Shown: in pieces, positions 1-12,531 of the stretch | Layout: each line of letters begins with the position of its first letter | Numbering within the stretch: position 1 is the stretch's first letter | DNA from: Trichopria drosophilae | Taxonomy: Eukaryota; Arthropoda; Insecta; Hymenoptera; Diapriidae | Reading direction: 5' to 3' | DNA: 64,000 nt | NCBI GenBank assembly: GCA_030407085.1 | Contig: CM059586.1 | Span: forward strand, 36,257,501-36,321,500 | Position numbers and translations under genes: made by a program | Notes under the pieces: model-generated | Told to the model about the DNA's origin: nothing | Seen by the model: the letters and a program-made list of their open reading frames with translations, nothing else | The model's database searches: none

Positions 1-3000
1 AAATTTGTGGTCAGATTTGTAATTAAATAAATTTAAAAATACTAAAATAAAATTTAGAGCATTAATTAAGATGGCGACCAAAATATCACTGAGGGACCAA
101 CTTTTTATAGGATTCGTTTTCATCGGTGAATATAAATTGAAAAATATTCTATTAAAATGCCTTTAATTTTGGCGAGTGCATAAAAGGTTAGAAATTTCGT
201 TTCTTCGCTACAAAAAGTAGTTACCTTAAGAAGCTGCAGGTTTGACAAATTTTGATAATTAGAATAACTACCCTAATAGCACATGAACCTTACAACAAGG
301 TGATAATAACCTTAAATTGCGAGGTTGTAATATTAGCTGGAGGTTAAAAAATGTTTAAATAACCTTGCGTGCACCTAACATTACATGAAAACAATCGCCC
401 AAATTCCTCCCAGGGACATTGCAGGATAAGGTTAATTTAAGGTTTTTTGACATTAATACAATATTATCAAAACATACCAAACATTAATTTAACCTCCCGA
501 GTAGAAATTTTGATATGGCCTTGATTAGATCCTGATCAGATCAGGCTATACTATCAGAGCCTGATGAAGGGCCTGATGAAATAAAATTAATATACATGAG
601 TCACTTTCATATACACATTATATATATTTATTTATATCTACTATCAGGAGCAAACATTGATTTATTGGATTTACTAATATTGTCGTTGCATTGACTACTT
701 TTGTCCTTACTACTACGGTGTAGTTGGTGTAACTAAACGCTTTTTTCCACGTAATAAATATTTATTCATTTTTTATTGTAACAGAAAACGGAAAGATAAA
801 AAACCTGGCATTAAAAATGAACAATTGGAAACCTGCCAGAACAAGTTATAGAAGTAGTAAGAGACTACCAACGTAGTCGGACGCAACGAATCATAATAAT
901 ACACATTCTCCGATGGTCGGGTTAGCCGTAACTCCCGCGTTATGGGTTGCACGGGGACGTTATGCGGCCGACTGCGTTTCGCTAGGAACGCAATAACCAA
1001 TTCGAGTTAGTAAAGCTAGAACTAAACTCTATTAATCGGGTAATTTCCCATCGTACACGGTGGGCGGTGTCGGCTGCCACGCCGCGAATTAGGTTTATGA
1101 CGTCGTAACGATAGAAATATAAAACGTTCCACCTTCGGCGACGACAATCGCGAATATGGCGACGACTCGATTTCGAAAGCCGTAGGACGTAGGCGAACTC
1201 GAAAGTGTGCAATTCCCCTCGCAAGTATCCGTTTCGGCGGTTGTAAATTCCAAGTAGGTAATGTTAATTTGTCAGCCGAACACTCCAAGAGGCGGCCATA
1301 AATGACGTCTACTTGATGGTGTCACTAAAGAAAGTTTTTAATAGTTTTCCACGTTACATGACTCGTCTTGGAAAATACACGGATATGTCTTCGAATTTAT
1401 TGTTACAAAATGGCGCTTAGTTGACGCAACGTTCTGAATAATTGTTTCATGACCGCCTAGGCATTAATCAATGTTCTGTTCCTAATACAAAACATACAGG
1501 AAAACTGAAAATCCCAGACAATAGTGATAATTGCAAGAAAATTGAACAATAATATAGAATTATACTCAAGAAGGGGTAAAAACGTAAGCGATTCGAGTCC
1601 CTCGCAGGCGTAGCACACCATGTGATTTGTAGTAGAGTACCGTCCCGATTCCAATAGTCCCCCTACAATTTATCGCGGAGAATATATACCGCCGCCAACC
1701 CAACGCTATCGAATATCACGACAAGTCTTCTTCCTTTGTTCAACTGTCCTCGTTGTCGATGACCTTTCTACAATGCAATGCGTAAGGGAACCTTTCTTTC
1801 GAAATCTTTACGCCAACTGTCTATTGAAAAAGCCTTTTCACTTGTAACTAACGAGACACTTAACAATTTCTATAGATAATTTCCATTAATAATATAGATT
1901 TAACTGGAATATAGATTCTTGATGTTAAATATCGTTTCTATTCACGAATACAGCCATTATTTATGCCATTAACACCTACAAATTATCAAAGCACTAAATG
2001 GCATAAAAGGATTTCGGAAAAGTCACTCCCAATGCAATTTTGGCTGTGGTCGAAGGCAAGTCCGTGGGTTACTCATTGATATGGAAATGAGTAACCAAAG
2101 GAATTACAATGGAGATGCAGACACGGATAGCGGCAGGACTGAATAATGGATTTGCCAAACTCCTCGCATAACAATGATCCTACGACCAAATATAGGGGAT
2201 GGACTAAAATAAATCCGTATTCTGCATTAGATATCCGAATCGAAAGGCAACGTCTCCACCTCGAATTCTAACACCAACATCAATATTCAATCTAATAACC
2301 AATGGCTGCGTTTCGCATAGGCGTTATACTGGATTTGCTCCAACTGTACCTATCAATCTATATGCTGACGACCTTTGATTGAATCGGATACGAATTCTCA
2401 CCCATCAATGCAGAAAACCTGATGTGTTGTATTTAGTAAGGACCATTCAGATTTTGATGGCTTGAGTTGGTTTGCCGACTAACTATAGAATACCGTGTGA
2501 GGCCTAACACGGAATTTCTGAAATTGGAAGTGCTTCGGCATGTAGTGTTCGAGAGGCTTGTTGGTTTGTTAATTGTTGCTTGCTGCATCGACATTATTCA
2601 GAAGCTCGTGTGTCTAGTTAGATACGGTGCTAATTGCTACGATCGAATTGCTTTATTAATCGGATCGATTGACACTGGAAACGCCCATTAGGTGATTGTT
2701 AGACACCCGACAATGCTTCAGAGGCGGAAGGTGCACAGACCCACAAAACTTGAAAGCCGACAATTTGAAATTAATTGCGATTATTGTTACATCTTGTATA
2801 ATAGTTTTGAAGAGGAAACTACAAAACCTGCCGCAGAAATCATAATCGTATTTAGCGATTAAGGTGTCAAATTTTCGAACATTCCTTCTAATCGCTTTTG
2901 TCGAGGGTTGAAGCAATATCTAATGTCCTAAGATTTGCTAAATTGCCATCACATTTTGCACCCTTCAAAAACATATTGCACTCTTGTAAGTATCACCTCA

Positions 3001-6000
3001 AATTACAACCGAGAATTGTGAAAGGTTAATTCCACATAATCACTCCAACGACAATGCGAAACATTGCAGACCCTTGTATATTATATTACCATGCGATAAG
3101 CTGTATTAATGCGTATACGTGACACCATCGAAACCGGGGTTGAAAGAGCGGATCAAGAGAAATGAAACTTTAGGGAAGAAAAAGTGTCCGACAATGTACA
3201 CCCGTAGAATACCTTATTATTTTATAAATCCCTAGTCATGTGAGTCAACTTGTATAGCTACTGAACAATTATCAGGCTAGCAGTTGACAATTAGCACAAT
3301 AGCACGAGAGTAATTCCAGCAATTAACGAATCAAAAAACAGTTTAACTGATAACGTTCAAGATGTCCAAAAATCGGACTACACGCGTCATTCCACTCAAA
3401 TGTCTGCGTATTCAAAGACATGGCAAATCTTCCTATTTCTACACCGTACGTACACGAGAACGCCACGAACCGAGAAACAAGATTTACTGCAGCTCGTGCA
3501 CAACCTCGTGAAATGGCATTAGTGACGTACACCAACACGTTTTATGGAACTGGCCTGGGGTTATCTGAGGTTTATGATTTTACGAACCACTATAATACGT
3601 CCATAACATTCGGTCATCGGAACGTCTCGGAATGGTCAAAATGGAACTTTGCATTGTTTTTATATCTAACGTTACATTTTCGATCGCTTAGCACGCGAGG
3701 CGAGTGCGCAAGTAGTTTACTTCGTGTTTTTATTTTTATCGCGGCTAGTACATGATGTAAAATTCGCATTGTTATAAGACTCTTAATTTGTTTGATTTAC
3801 CGTCTGCCATAAGGCAAGAGAAGTTACTGAACTTTTACTGCAATAATGGCTCGTTAAAAATGTGTGCATTTATTCAGTACTGTTACATTTTTCATTATAT
3901 ATTATTGCAGTACACGCAACAGACACATCATTTAATACAATTATAATTTCTAATTCATTCAATTTTTACATCGAAAGCTATATTGTACTTCATATCACAC
4001 CATATCTATTATACAAAGTCATTATCAATTAATATTATAAACATACTGTTGCGTGTAATATGTCAAATTATAGTTCCTAGTATATTTTTACGAATGCAAA
4101 ATTGAGATGGGTTAATCTAAAATATCTCTAGTACGAATTGCACTAAACCATATCTAATTTTGTAAGTCACAAGATAATATTTTTGGGTAATTCAAACCAT
4201 ATTTTTTTCACAATATTCAGACGTTTCATTTTTTGTGGCGCTGATAAATGGTCCTTCTACTTTTTTTATAAATTTCATTTTGCATACTTTCATGTGGAAA
4301 AAATGTTTAGTGATGAAAAGCAGTTTATACATAAATGTGCGTAATTCCAAAGAAAAGCTTTTGAGTCGCGAGTTTCCATTAACCAGCATTGACTTTTCAA
4401 GCGATTGAAGGTTTATTTAACAAATTTGTTGCAGGTAACGTTTAGAAAAAATATAATATGTGAAAGTAAGAAAATACAACCTTTATATTTATATGAATCT
4501 GAACAAAATTGATTAAAACCTAGAAATCCTTTTAAAGAAATTTGCTGACACTTTCTTAATTTTGCAGATTTTTCAAGTATTCTTACTGATATTCTTGTAG
4601 TGTAGAAAGATTATTTTACAAACATAAGAATATGTGTTATATTTTTTTTATTAAATATTGTAACGCATTAGAACTTACATAAATTTAATTGCATGTTAAC
4701 ATGGGCATTACCGTGTTTACTCTGCATGATTTTATATGCAATCAATTGTTGATAATTCTAATAGCTATTCCAATATTAATGGCAGATGCTTTTAAAGAAT
4801 TGTAAATATGAATCTAACATATAAATTTTAAAAAGAATAGCGAAAACAGTACTAGTCATCGTGACGGTCCAAACAGATAGCGTTGGTATACATAATTGCA
4901 ATGATATTTTGACCCGTGCAGTCAGATATAAAATTTTGAACACAGGGTCTAACTCGTGCTTTATTTAATATTTCGACTATATCACTTAGCTTTTCAGACA
5001 TCACGCATAAATGAGATAACTGATGTTGATAAACTTGAAGTAAAGTTAAATCTGAACACATAATCATTTGGATGTTCGAAATGGAGAGTACACATGCTAG
5101 GAAAATATTATCGAACTAATAGGGATGCTTCACGTGTAGGTTGCAATAGAACCTTAAAGTGGACGACGAAACAGTAATTCAGATACCAAAACAAATTATA
5201 CCCGTTTATCCCAATTGTAGGTTAAAGCTCGGTAATTTGACCGGAATTAATTTTCTCCAGCTCCTGAGCGGCTTCTTCACTTTTGATGTGTAAACCATTA
5301 AAATATTTCATGTAATGCTTACATTTGAAAAATGAGATTGCTTTATTTACCAGACATAATTATTATCTTCTTAAATCGGCAATCTCCGTGTTCCAATTGT
5401 TCTTAATTTAATAAACCGTAAGTTGTGCAACTTCCAAGTAAACAACTACTAAATTTCATAAGATAGAGATATACTTAATGGACACGGCATAATTCATTGC
5501 AGCAGTAGATCAAGGTTATCATTTGAAGATGTTACTATCCAAGCTATTTGAGAAGAAGATGCCGACTACTTAAAATTGTAATTTTAAACTAGAGAACAAG
5601 GTAGCTGATGAGATAACACAGTTTGTGACTTCGAAGTAATGTTAATTTATTTTTGAAATTGATTGGAAATATTTTAATTCTCGATCGCGATAGAATTTTA
5701 TGTAACATTAAAAAAAAACTACTGGATTAGGATTGTATTTGTTTCAGTTCATCAATTTTGTCCTGCATGTATTCAGTAACATAAAAAAAACTTATATAGC
5801 GGACAGTGGTCCCATACCAAACTCACTTTGTTTCTCGTGGATGACGCTGCCCTCTGAATTGAAGTACTGGGACTGGAACGCTGCCATAATACTGAAAATT
5901 TGGTCATAGGGTATGTCGTACGCTTCTCATTTTATTTGAGTGTTATCAGATCCGATTATACTTTAACAACAGTAATATACTTCTATGAACTTCAGAAAAC

Positions 6001-7151
6001 TTCAGTTTGTACTATTGGTCTGTTTGCAGAGAAATAAAAAAGTACTATTTTTTATTAGTTTTGGCATCGGTTTTAATGCTTACAATTAAAATCGCATAGT
6101 CTTCGTTGCTGTAATTGAAAGATAACCCGCATCGTCTGAAAAATATCAGAAAAGTCCGGAATTCGTCTTCTAATGTTGATTCGAAAACGATCCCGAATTC
6201 TTGTATCGTAATTGCTTAGAATTAATGTTTAGTAAATAAGCGTTATTAATAATGATGTCTGTTGACAATTATACAGATTTATTTTAGACATAGAAAGAAT
6301 GTCTAAGAAAAGAAATAAACACCGTTGTGATCATTACTTTTTGCGGCAGCACGTGAATTCGGAAAAAATAAAATGAAATTCAAAGGAGGAACTGTAAAAT
6401 AAAAAATAAAACTAGTAGGAGGAAACTCAAAATCAAATGAAGTCACAGCCCTTTATGACTTCGTTAATTCAAGGATTTATGTATGTTTCCTAAAAAACAA
6501 AATAGAAGTGCATTCAACAATAAAGTATATTCATTCCAATGAATTCAAAATCATCATATTTCAGTACAAAATTGCATGAGAACATGATATTTCGCTACTT
6601 CTTGCAATTTGCTAACAAACAAATGGGAGATCGGTTATGGAACATTTCTTTTTAATTGTCGAAAACTGAGAATTTTTTTAATTTTGACAACTCTCAGATC
6701 CATAAATCTCATCAACGAGCAACGATTCTAGGAAAGTGATCCCTGTACTTTGAAAAATTTTAAATACGGTAAATAAATTGATTTATTATTTCACTTATGA
6801 TAAAAATGAAGATTAAGTTACACTAACTACTTTTCTTTTTCTATATTTGCACATTTATAAAAAGTGGGACAACTCTCTTCAAGACCTCTTAAATTAGGTC
6901 TCAGAAAAGAGGTCTTATTTGAGAGCTTTGACATATAATATATAAATGAATAGCAAATTTCTAAAAATTATGGATTCTATTTTTGTACCTTAATTATTAA
7001 TTTATATAATTTTTACCTAAATTCCTTTTTACCCTTTGTATAGCTTAATAAACATCGTAAAAGCACTTAATTTCTCATTGTAGCTTATAATCTATCGGTC
7101 TGCATATGAAGTACATATCGCGCGATCTCATTTTCGGATTCAATAGCTACC
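1..7151. other. Intergenic, degenerate repeats, no supported gene
   Basis: I see no gene here. Reading frames are short, overlap on both strands and lack splice or domain support. The block at about 895-1300 is clearly richer in G, C and CpG than its AT-rich surroundings but encodes nothing recognisable. At 496-508 there is a single copy of CCCGAGTAGAAAT, the terminal sequence of the element at 12234-12531, followed by repeated CCTGATSA-like words to about 580; this is probably a broken relative. Positions 270-440 carry several copies of AACCTTA/TAAGGTT in both orientations, suggesting another decayed inverted-repeat element. Confidence 0.5.
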
Positions 7152-7153
7152 TA

Positions 7154-7260
7154 CCCTGCAAACGCGAAAAGTAACAGTTATGTAATATTTACGTAATGGT
7201 TACATGTTTACAGAAATGTTACATAGTTGTTACATAATTGTTACTTTTGTGTTTGTAGGG
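7154..7260. mobile_element. Palindromic MITE flanked by TA
   Basis: The left end reads CCCTGCAAACGCGAAAAGTA and the right end, reverse complemented, reads CCCTACAAACACAAAAGTAA. The pairing continues inward through GTTAYWTAA-type words, so almost the whole 107 bp folds back on itself. A TA dinucleotide lies directly outside each end (7152-7153 and 7261-7262), which fits the target duplication of Tc1/mariner-type elements. There is no coding capacity, so this would be a non-autonomous copy. The superfamily assignment rests only on the TA flanks. Confidence 0.7.
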
Positions 7261-7392
7261 TAGTGTCTCTCGAAGAAACGCACATCTCAACTGTGAAATC
7301 CTTTACTAAAAGTTAGGTGGTCCAAAACGAGATCGATTTAAAACTTCAAACATAAGACCTCTTCGAGAATACGATTTTAAGATGTCCCAAAT

Positions 7393-7811
7393 ACACTTTA
7401 AAATTATTGGGCTCTAATTTCAGTACATGGGAGTTGAAAATGGGATAGGCTGGATTCGACTACATTTCAGTTTTTCGGAGTCAAAATGTAGTCTAATGGC
7501 GTCAATAAATACGGAAAAAGAGAAAGGCGACCGAATTCCATATAAACGGGACTAGTTACTACGCAGCAGGCTGTGTTATTTCATCTTACTATAAGATAGT
7601 CAATATTGAAGGTTATGAAACGAATAAAAAAATTAATTATTCATTAGAGATTTCCGCATCTAATGGTGAAATGACAAATAATATATTTCAATAAACAATA
7701 CCCAAACGAGCAAAAGTGACTCCAAGAGAGTAATATCGAAGCCTATAGGAGTGAAGTTTATCGATTAATCTCTCTTTGACTCCGTAATTGAGTCCAATAA
7801 TTTTAGAGTGT
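7393..7811. mobile_element. Inverted-repeat element (ACACTYTAAAATTATTGG ends)
   Basis: The left end ACACTTTAAAATTATTGG matches the reverse complement of the right end (ACACTCTAAAATTATTGG) with one difference, and the similarity continues for several bases. The interior has words of the GAGTGAAA / ACTCC type that recur at 27845-27950 and 43878-43945, so these may be one dispersed family. No target duplication could be defined and there is no coding region. It is probably a non-autonomous DNA transposon of unknown superfamily. Confidence 0.5.
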
Positions 7812-7967
7812 AAAACATCTTTAAGAGCTCGTTTTACAGACTATCATAATTCTGACCTCTTCAGAAAGTCTTTTTAGAGATATCTTTGGACGGATCTTTT
7901 GGTAACCTCTTTAACAGGTATGTGCTGTACGGGATACTATAATTTCAGAATTGACGCACTTGAGCGA

Positions 7968-8685
7968 TTAAAGGTCCAGTCAGGTTTGTTGGGCCAAAAA
8001 AAAGGCATATTTCGTTAATTTTTTTTGGGAAAAGTAAATGACATATCAACTTGAACCTTTTTTACATTTATTTGTAGCACTTATAAGTATATTTAAAAAA
8101 ATGTTCAGCTCATATTATTTATTTCCGGCGGCGTGACACGGGACGACGTACACTATTGAGTCGTAAGATTCATCTGAAACAAAAAATCCAAAGTTTTTCT
8201 TGTTCAGTAGGGTTGTCATTAATGAATAGACTAGGATAAACGAATTCGGTTTAAAAATGACAAAACGACGGCAGTTTAAAATTTTTTTTTCCATTTTTAC
8301 CTATTTTTCGTTATTTTTTTGGCGATTAAAAAATAAAGTATGCTATGTATCGATATGCTTGTAGTCTATTCGAAGGAGAAAACAATTATGAGTATTAAAA
8401 AAAAAACATTAATATTGGTTGAAAATTCGCTGTGTTATCACTTCCGAAAAGACGTAAAAAGTGGTTTCGAGAAAAACGCGTTTAAAGTTTTCAGTTTGGT
8501 TTTCTCAATGTAAATATTAAATATGTGTGCTTCCGCACAGGTCGACTCAATGACTGATAACTATTGAATCTTAACGAATATCGATTTGCTCCTTTAGCAC
8601 AACATTCCAGACACTTATAGGTATCGAATTCCGCAAAAAAAAAATTTCGACTTTTTTGACCCAACAAACCAGACTGGACCCTTAA
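7968..8685. mobile_element. TTAA-flanked element with about 28 bp terminal repeats
   Basis: TTAA occurs at 7968-7971 and 8682-8685. Inside, the left end reads AGGTCCAGTCAGGTTTGTTG and the right end, reverse complemented, reads GGGTCCAGTCTGGTTTGTTG; both continue with GGNCAAAAAA. TTAA target duplication is characteristic of the piggyBac superfamily. The 718 bp interior is AT-rich with poly(A/T) runs and has no open frame of note, so the copy is non-autonomous. Confidence 0.7.
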
Positions 8686-9904
8686 TTATGTACCAAATAT
8701 TTCTAATAACAATATTAACTGACGCCCTAGGCAATAATTGTTGAATGGATAGAGATCATGCTTATGTCAATACTGCAATCAGCTTAGACGCATATGGTAG
8801 AAATGAAGTTAGTTCGAGGATGACCAGATATAGGTAGTAGTGAGAAGAAATAAATTGATCGCCTTAATGAAACCCTCTTACCGAAAGCGCCGCAGTGAGT
8901 ACCCCTTTTGCGAGACCTGCTCGATTCGCCGTTAAATAACAAAGCAAACGGAAGAGGTTCCCCCAGAACCCATGGGACGTAGTTCGCCCATCGATCACAG
9001 GGGGATCAACCCCTACGGGTAAGTGGGCGAGGCGTGCCGCTGTCCCAAAACCATAGTACGCTAACGCGAAAGGCTACTCTCTGCCTCTTGTCCATTTCTG
9101 CGTACCATTCTCGTTCTCTTTCCCTCTTGAGAGCGACATACTTACTTAATTGCACAAGCGGCTGCAGTCTCTAATGCGTTATGCTAATCGGCCGAGATTT
9201 ACGGCAAAGACGTTTAAGAGTTTACCTCGATTAAACTGAAGAGCGACCGCGCGGCTTTCCCTGAGAGTGCGGCGTGTACTTAAACGAGGATCATTTTTCT
9301 TAGTCCCCGTGACTGATGAACTCAAAGCTGTCTGTCTCTAGTTTATTATTAACGTTCACGTCGGTTCGATTACAATGCTTATGATGCTGCGGATACTTCA
9401 CTCGGTGGCGTGACTACGATTAATACTAAATTCATTATTGCTTTTATATACGTACGATGCTCATATGTAATCCCATAAATCAATGACGTTATTTGATTTG
9501 ACGTAATTATGACATTTCCCAAATAAATGGAGATATTGATCACTTTGCAGATTTTCACTTGCAGCCACGAAAGTTAATAGCGCCATAAATTTTTAAAACG
9601 TTTTCACGTGACATATTAGAATATAATTTATTGGTATTCAAATAGTTCATATTTAAATTAGTGGTTTAAATATGTTTATGGCAACAATAAGTCTATAAGT
9701 GAGTTTCTAAACCTTAGGTACATCGATATTATTTTTAGACTACTAATTTATTATTCTAAAAGTCTTCCGTTATCAAATTTCGACGTGAAATTTACTATCT
9801 TTTTCTTTCTCTTGTACGACTTTGCACCAATTTAATTTTAGTCAATTTATTACTGTTAGTGTGATATAGTTGGACCGTTAGAATCGGCTTTAACTTGTTT
9901 TAGT
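8686..9904. other. Intergenic with a CpG-rich block at about 8885-9310
   Basis: No gene is supported. From about 8885 to 9310 the sequence is much richer in G, C and CpG than the neighbouring DNA and has no inverted ends, no tandem structure and no long frame. It also contains several TAAT-type homeodomain-like words (around 9150-9200). A conserved regulatory element or an unrecognised non-coding exon is possible; only comparison with related genomes could tell. The remaining sequence is plain AT-rich DNA. Confidence 0.35.
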
Positions 9905-10137
9905 TTAACCCCTTAACTGCCGATGACGATGATTTTGAAAAATTCGTCAAAACGGTAGTTTTAAATTTTAAATCTTCTACTCTAAACAATAATTTCAAAA
10001 ACAGACACCGACATTTTATGTAGTACACACGAGACTATCTAGAAATAATTTTGTTTTCAATTTACATAAATTATTGACTTTGTTAGATTAATTATTATTT
10101 CGGGACCAAAATCTGCGTCATCGGCGTCAGTTAAGGG
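9905..10137. mobile_element. TTAA/CCC-ended MITE
   Basis: The left end is TTAA followed by CCCCTTAACTGCCGATGACG. The right end, reverse complemented, contains CCCTTAACTGACGCCGATGA followed by CG and GATTTTG, matching the left end apart from a three-base insertion. The right flanking TTAA has been lost. TTAA plus CCC is the signature of piggyBac-type elements. At about 230 bp it has no coding capacity. Confidence 0.6.
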
Positions 10138-10177
10138 AGTGACTTTTTCAATCAATATGAGAAACTGCAATATTGTA

Positions 10178-11286
10178 TTAACCCCTTTGCTGCGGCAAGA
10201 ATCTCACAAAAAGTGCCCAAAATGCGGGAAAAAAAATTGTTAGATTTTACGGTAACTTGGTGTATAAGTGTTTTTTGGGACGCTGATTACAAATCTGAAG
10301 TCAGATGTTGCAAATTTAAAATGGCGGACAAATTTTCTAAATTCTAATAATTTTCCTTGACAATTGTTATTCCGGTATTCAGGGTTGCTGATTACGAATC
10401 TGAAGTCAGATTTCGAAAATTCAAAAGGGCGGATTCAATATAGCAGATGTCTCAATAAAAATTCAAACTGATTACGAATCGTATATCAGTTTTTGCACGT
10501 TCAAAATTACGCCACTTTCTTATTCATAGTTTTCCCGTATAGGACACCTCGCTTTGTTGCCTGACAACAATGCTGCTCGTGGTAGGTTGTTAGAGCAATA
10601 GAAACACTCTCGTGATTATGTATAGAACATTTATACCAAACTTTTTTGTTGGTACCAAAAACTTTTTTGATTCTGCAGCTTCAAATCTATATTTTTAATT
10701 TATTATTTTCTAATATTTATCCCTTGTAAATTTAAGTATTAAACATATAAAAGAGTAAATAAATAAAAAAAAATGGCACCTTGAAGACCTTTCTACAACC
10801 TCCACCACGCGGTGAAGTGTGTAAGTAGATATTGTTTATCGACACTAATGGGGGAAGACTAACATCATTTTTGTAAAAAGTTATGTCCGCCATATTGGAT
10901 CCGCCAGTTTTAATTTTCAAAATATGCCATCAGATTTGTAATGAGTAACTTCAAAAACCTCGAGTATCGAGTTTCAATCAATTTCATTAATTTTTAATAC
11001 AGAAATTGACCTAATAGCTTTCATGGCTTATGACAAAAATTTAAAAAAAAATCGTATAAACAACATATTTTAAGAACTTTTTTTTTGACATCATATTTTT
11101 GAAAAAGGACAACGGCATGTTGTTTGGTATGCCTTAGACTGTCTAGAAATTGTCCAGTTTTTCAATTGGATACATTATTGACTTCATTAGAGTACTTTTT
11201 GCCATGACAAAGATTTGAGTTTTTGCCGCAATCAGAGAAAAGTCCTAAATGACAAAGATCTTTGTCACCCGCAGCGAAGGGGTTAA
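10178..11286. mobile_element. TTAA-flanked non-autonomous element, piggyBac-like
   Basis: TTAA at 10178-10181 is followed by CCCCTTTGCTGCGG. The right end, reverse complemented from 11286, reads TTAACCCCTTCGCTGCGG, so the terminal repeats are near identical and flanked by TTAA on both sides. The interior carries three plus-strand copies of a module built on GATTACGAATCTGAAGTC (about 10282, 10387 and 10468) and one inverted copy at 10881-10960, each near AAATTCAAAATGGCGGA-type words. There is no transposase frame. The element lies only about 40 bp from its left neighbour. Confidence 0.7.
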
Positions 11287-12233
11287 TATGATTGAATTAA
11301 TAGTATATATATATATAAGCATTTCAGACATCTTACAATTTTTAAGACTTCTTAAAGAGCTCTTTAAGATGTCTTTTTGCTGTTTGGGTACATATAGAAA
11401 GGTTATGGACTACGTATAATCTCATTCCTTCAACAGATTCTGGGCAGATTCTGGCAGATTCTGTCATACTTTCTAGGCAGAATCTCTTAAAAGATCGGGA
11501 CAGAAGTTAGTAAGCCATCCAGAACTTCTGGTCAATTTTCTTCAAAAATAAAAAATCTGGATATTATTCATTATTGTGTGCAATCTTTTAAGCTGCCGCA
11601 GTGATACAATGAGTTAACGTTTACCAATTTGTTTGAAAACCATAATTATTCAATTATTTCCAAATCCCACAATTGACAGCTGCAAACAAGAGACTGGAAA
11701 TGTTACAACTCCTTTGTTTCGTTGTAGTACTGTTTTCTAATGCTCAGTTGCTTTGAAATCAACTCAACAGATCATATCAAAACGACGTAATGGCTAATTA
11801 CATATTCTATTCGTGTAATCACCGATTATAAACACGTGTATTCATAGCGAACGTTATTACTGCGCATCCAAACGTATACAAGTAAATAATGGAATATTGA
11901 AAATGCACTTGGAAATCGTTGTATACCAATGAACCTACACAAGGTAAGGTATACGGTTTCCGTTACAGATCTCGTATTCGAGTATATCCAACTCATTGAA
12001 ACGCATGAAATTCGAGTACGTACATACGTCGGCGCAGTAATGGCCCTTGACCAATTCACGGTAGCGAGCGGTTTGACGCCCTTTTGAACGTCCTTTGGCT
12101 TCCGGCCTGTGCGCTAAAAAATCTTCAAAGACCCGACAGTTTCCCGTTTCTATCCCGTTATTTCTTTTTAATCAGCAGCTACCAACTTGATTGCATTTTG
12201 GGATGATCAAATCGGCGCCAAATATCGAACAGT
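11287..12233. other. Intergenic, no supported gene
   Basis: AT-rich sequence without recognisable coding or RNA genes. A short imperfect tandem of GCAGATTCTG lies at about 11440-11463. Sequence near 11325-11390 shares AAGAGCTC / AGACNTCTT words with 6885-7930, probably decayed copies of one repeat. Confidence 0.4.
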
Positions 12234-12531
12234 CCCGAGTAGAAATATCCCGATTTGACCCCAATACAAACAAGGCCCGAGTCGGAATACGGCCTGGCTA
12301 ACCAAATTAAAAATTCGATTCGGGTTCTGGCTGGAATCCAGCAGGGCTAGTCAAAATCCTTGGAATTCTGAAAGGAGGATAACCTGGTCTACATCCGATC
12401 ATAGCCCGATCAGTATCGCCTATAGCCCGGGCTGAAGTCGGGTAAGCGTGACAAGCCCGGCCGGATCCCGGATACAACCATGGCAACCCGAATTGATTCC
12501 GGTCAGAACCCGATTGCAATTTCTACTCGGG
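12234..12531. mobile_element. GC-rich inverted-repeat element (CCCGAGTAGAAAT ends)
   Basis: The left end CCCGAGTAGAAAT is matched by ATTTCTACTCGGG at the right end. The interior is markedly richer in G and C than its surroundings and repeats words such as CCCGATC, GCCCGG and GTCGGG in both orientations. No clear target duplication is visible. A single copy of the same end sequence sits at 496-508, so the family is dispersed. Superfamily unknown. Confidence 0.6.

Noticed and set aside
561..579. Two CTGATGA words that could start hammerhead cores
   Set aside because: There is no stem II between CTGATGA and the following GAAA, and no plausible stem I. They are part of a repeated CCTGATSA sequence.
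1590..1640. GATTCGAGTCC resembling a tRNA B box
   Set aside because: No A box or cloverleaf can be formed around it.
5605..5640. CTGATGA followed by a distant CGAAG
   Set aside because: The invariant GAAA is not present and no stem II pairs.
9313..9345. CTGATGA in a CpG-rich block
   Set aside because: No GAAA at a suitable distance and no compatible stems.
12307..12519. Minus-strand open frame of 70 codons
   Set aside because: It lies wholly inside the GC-rich inverted-repeat element and reflects its repeated words.
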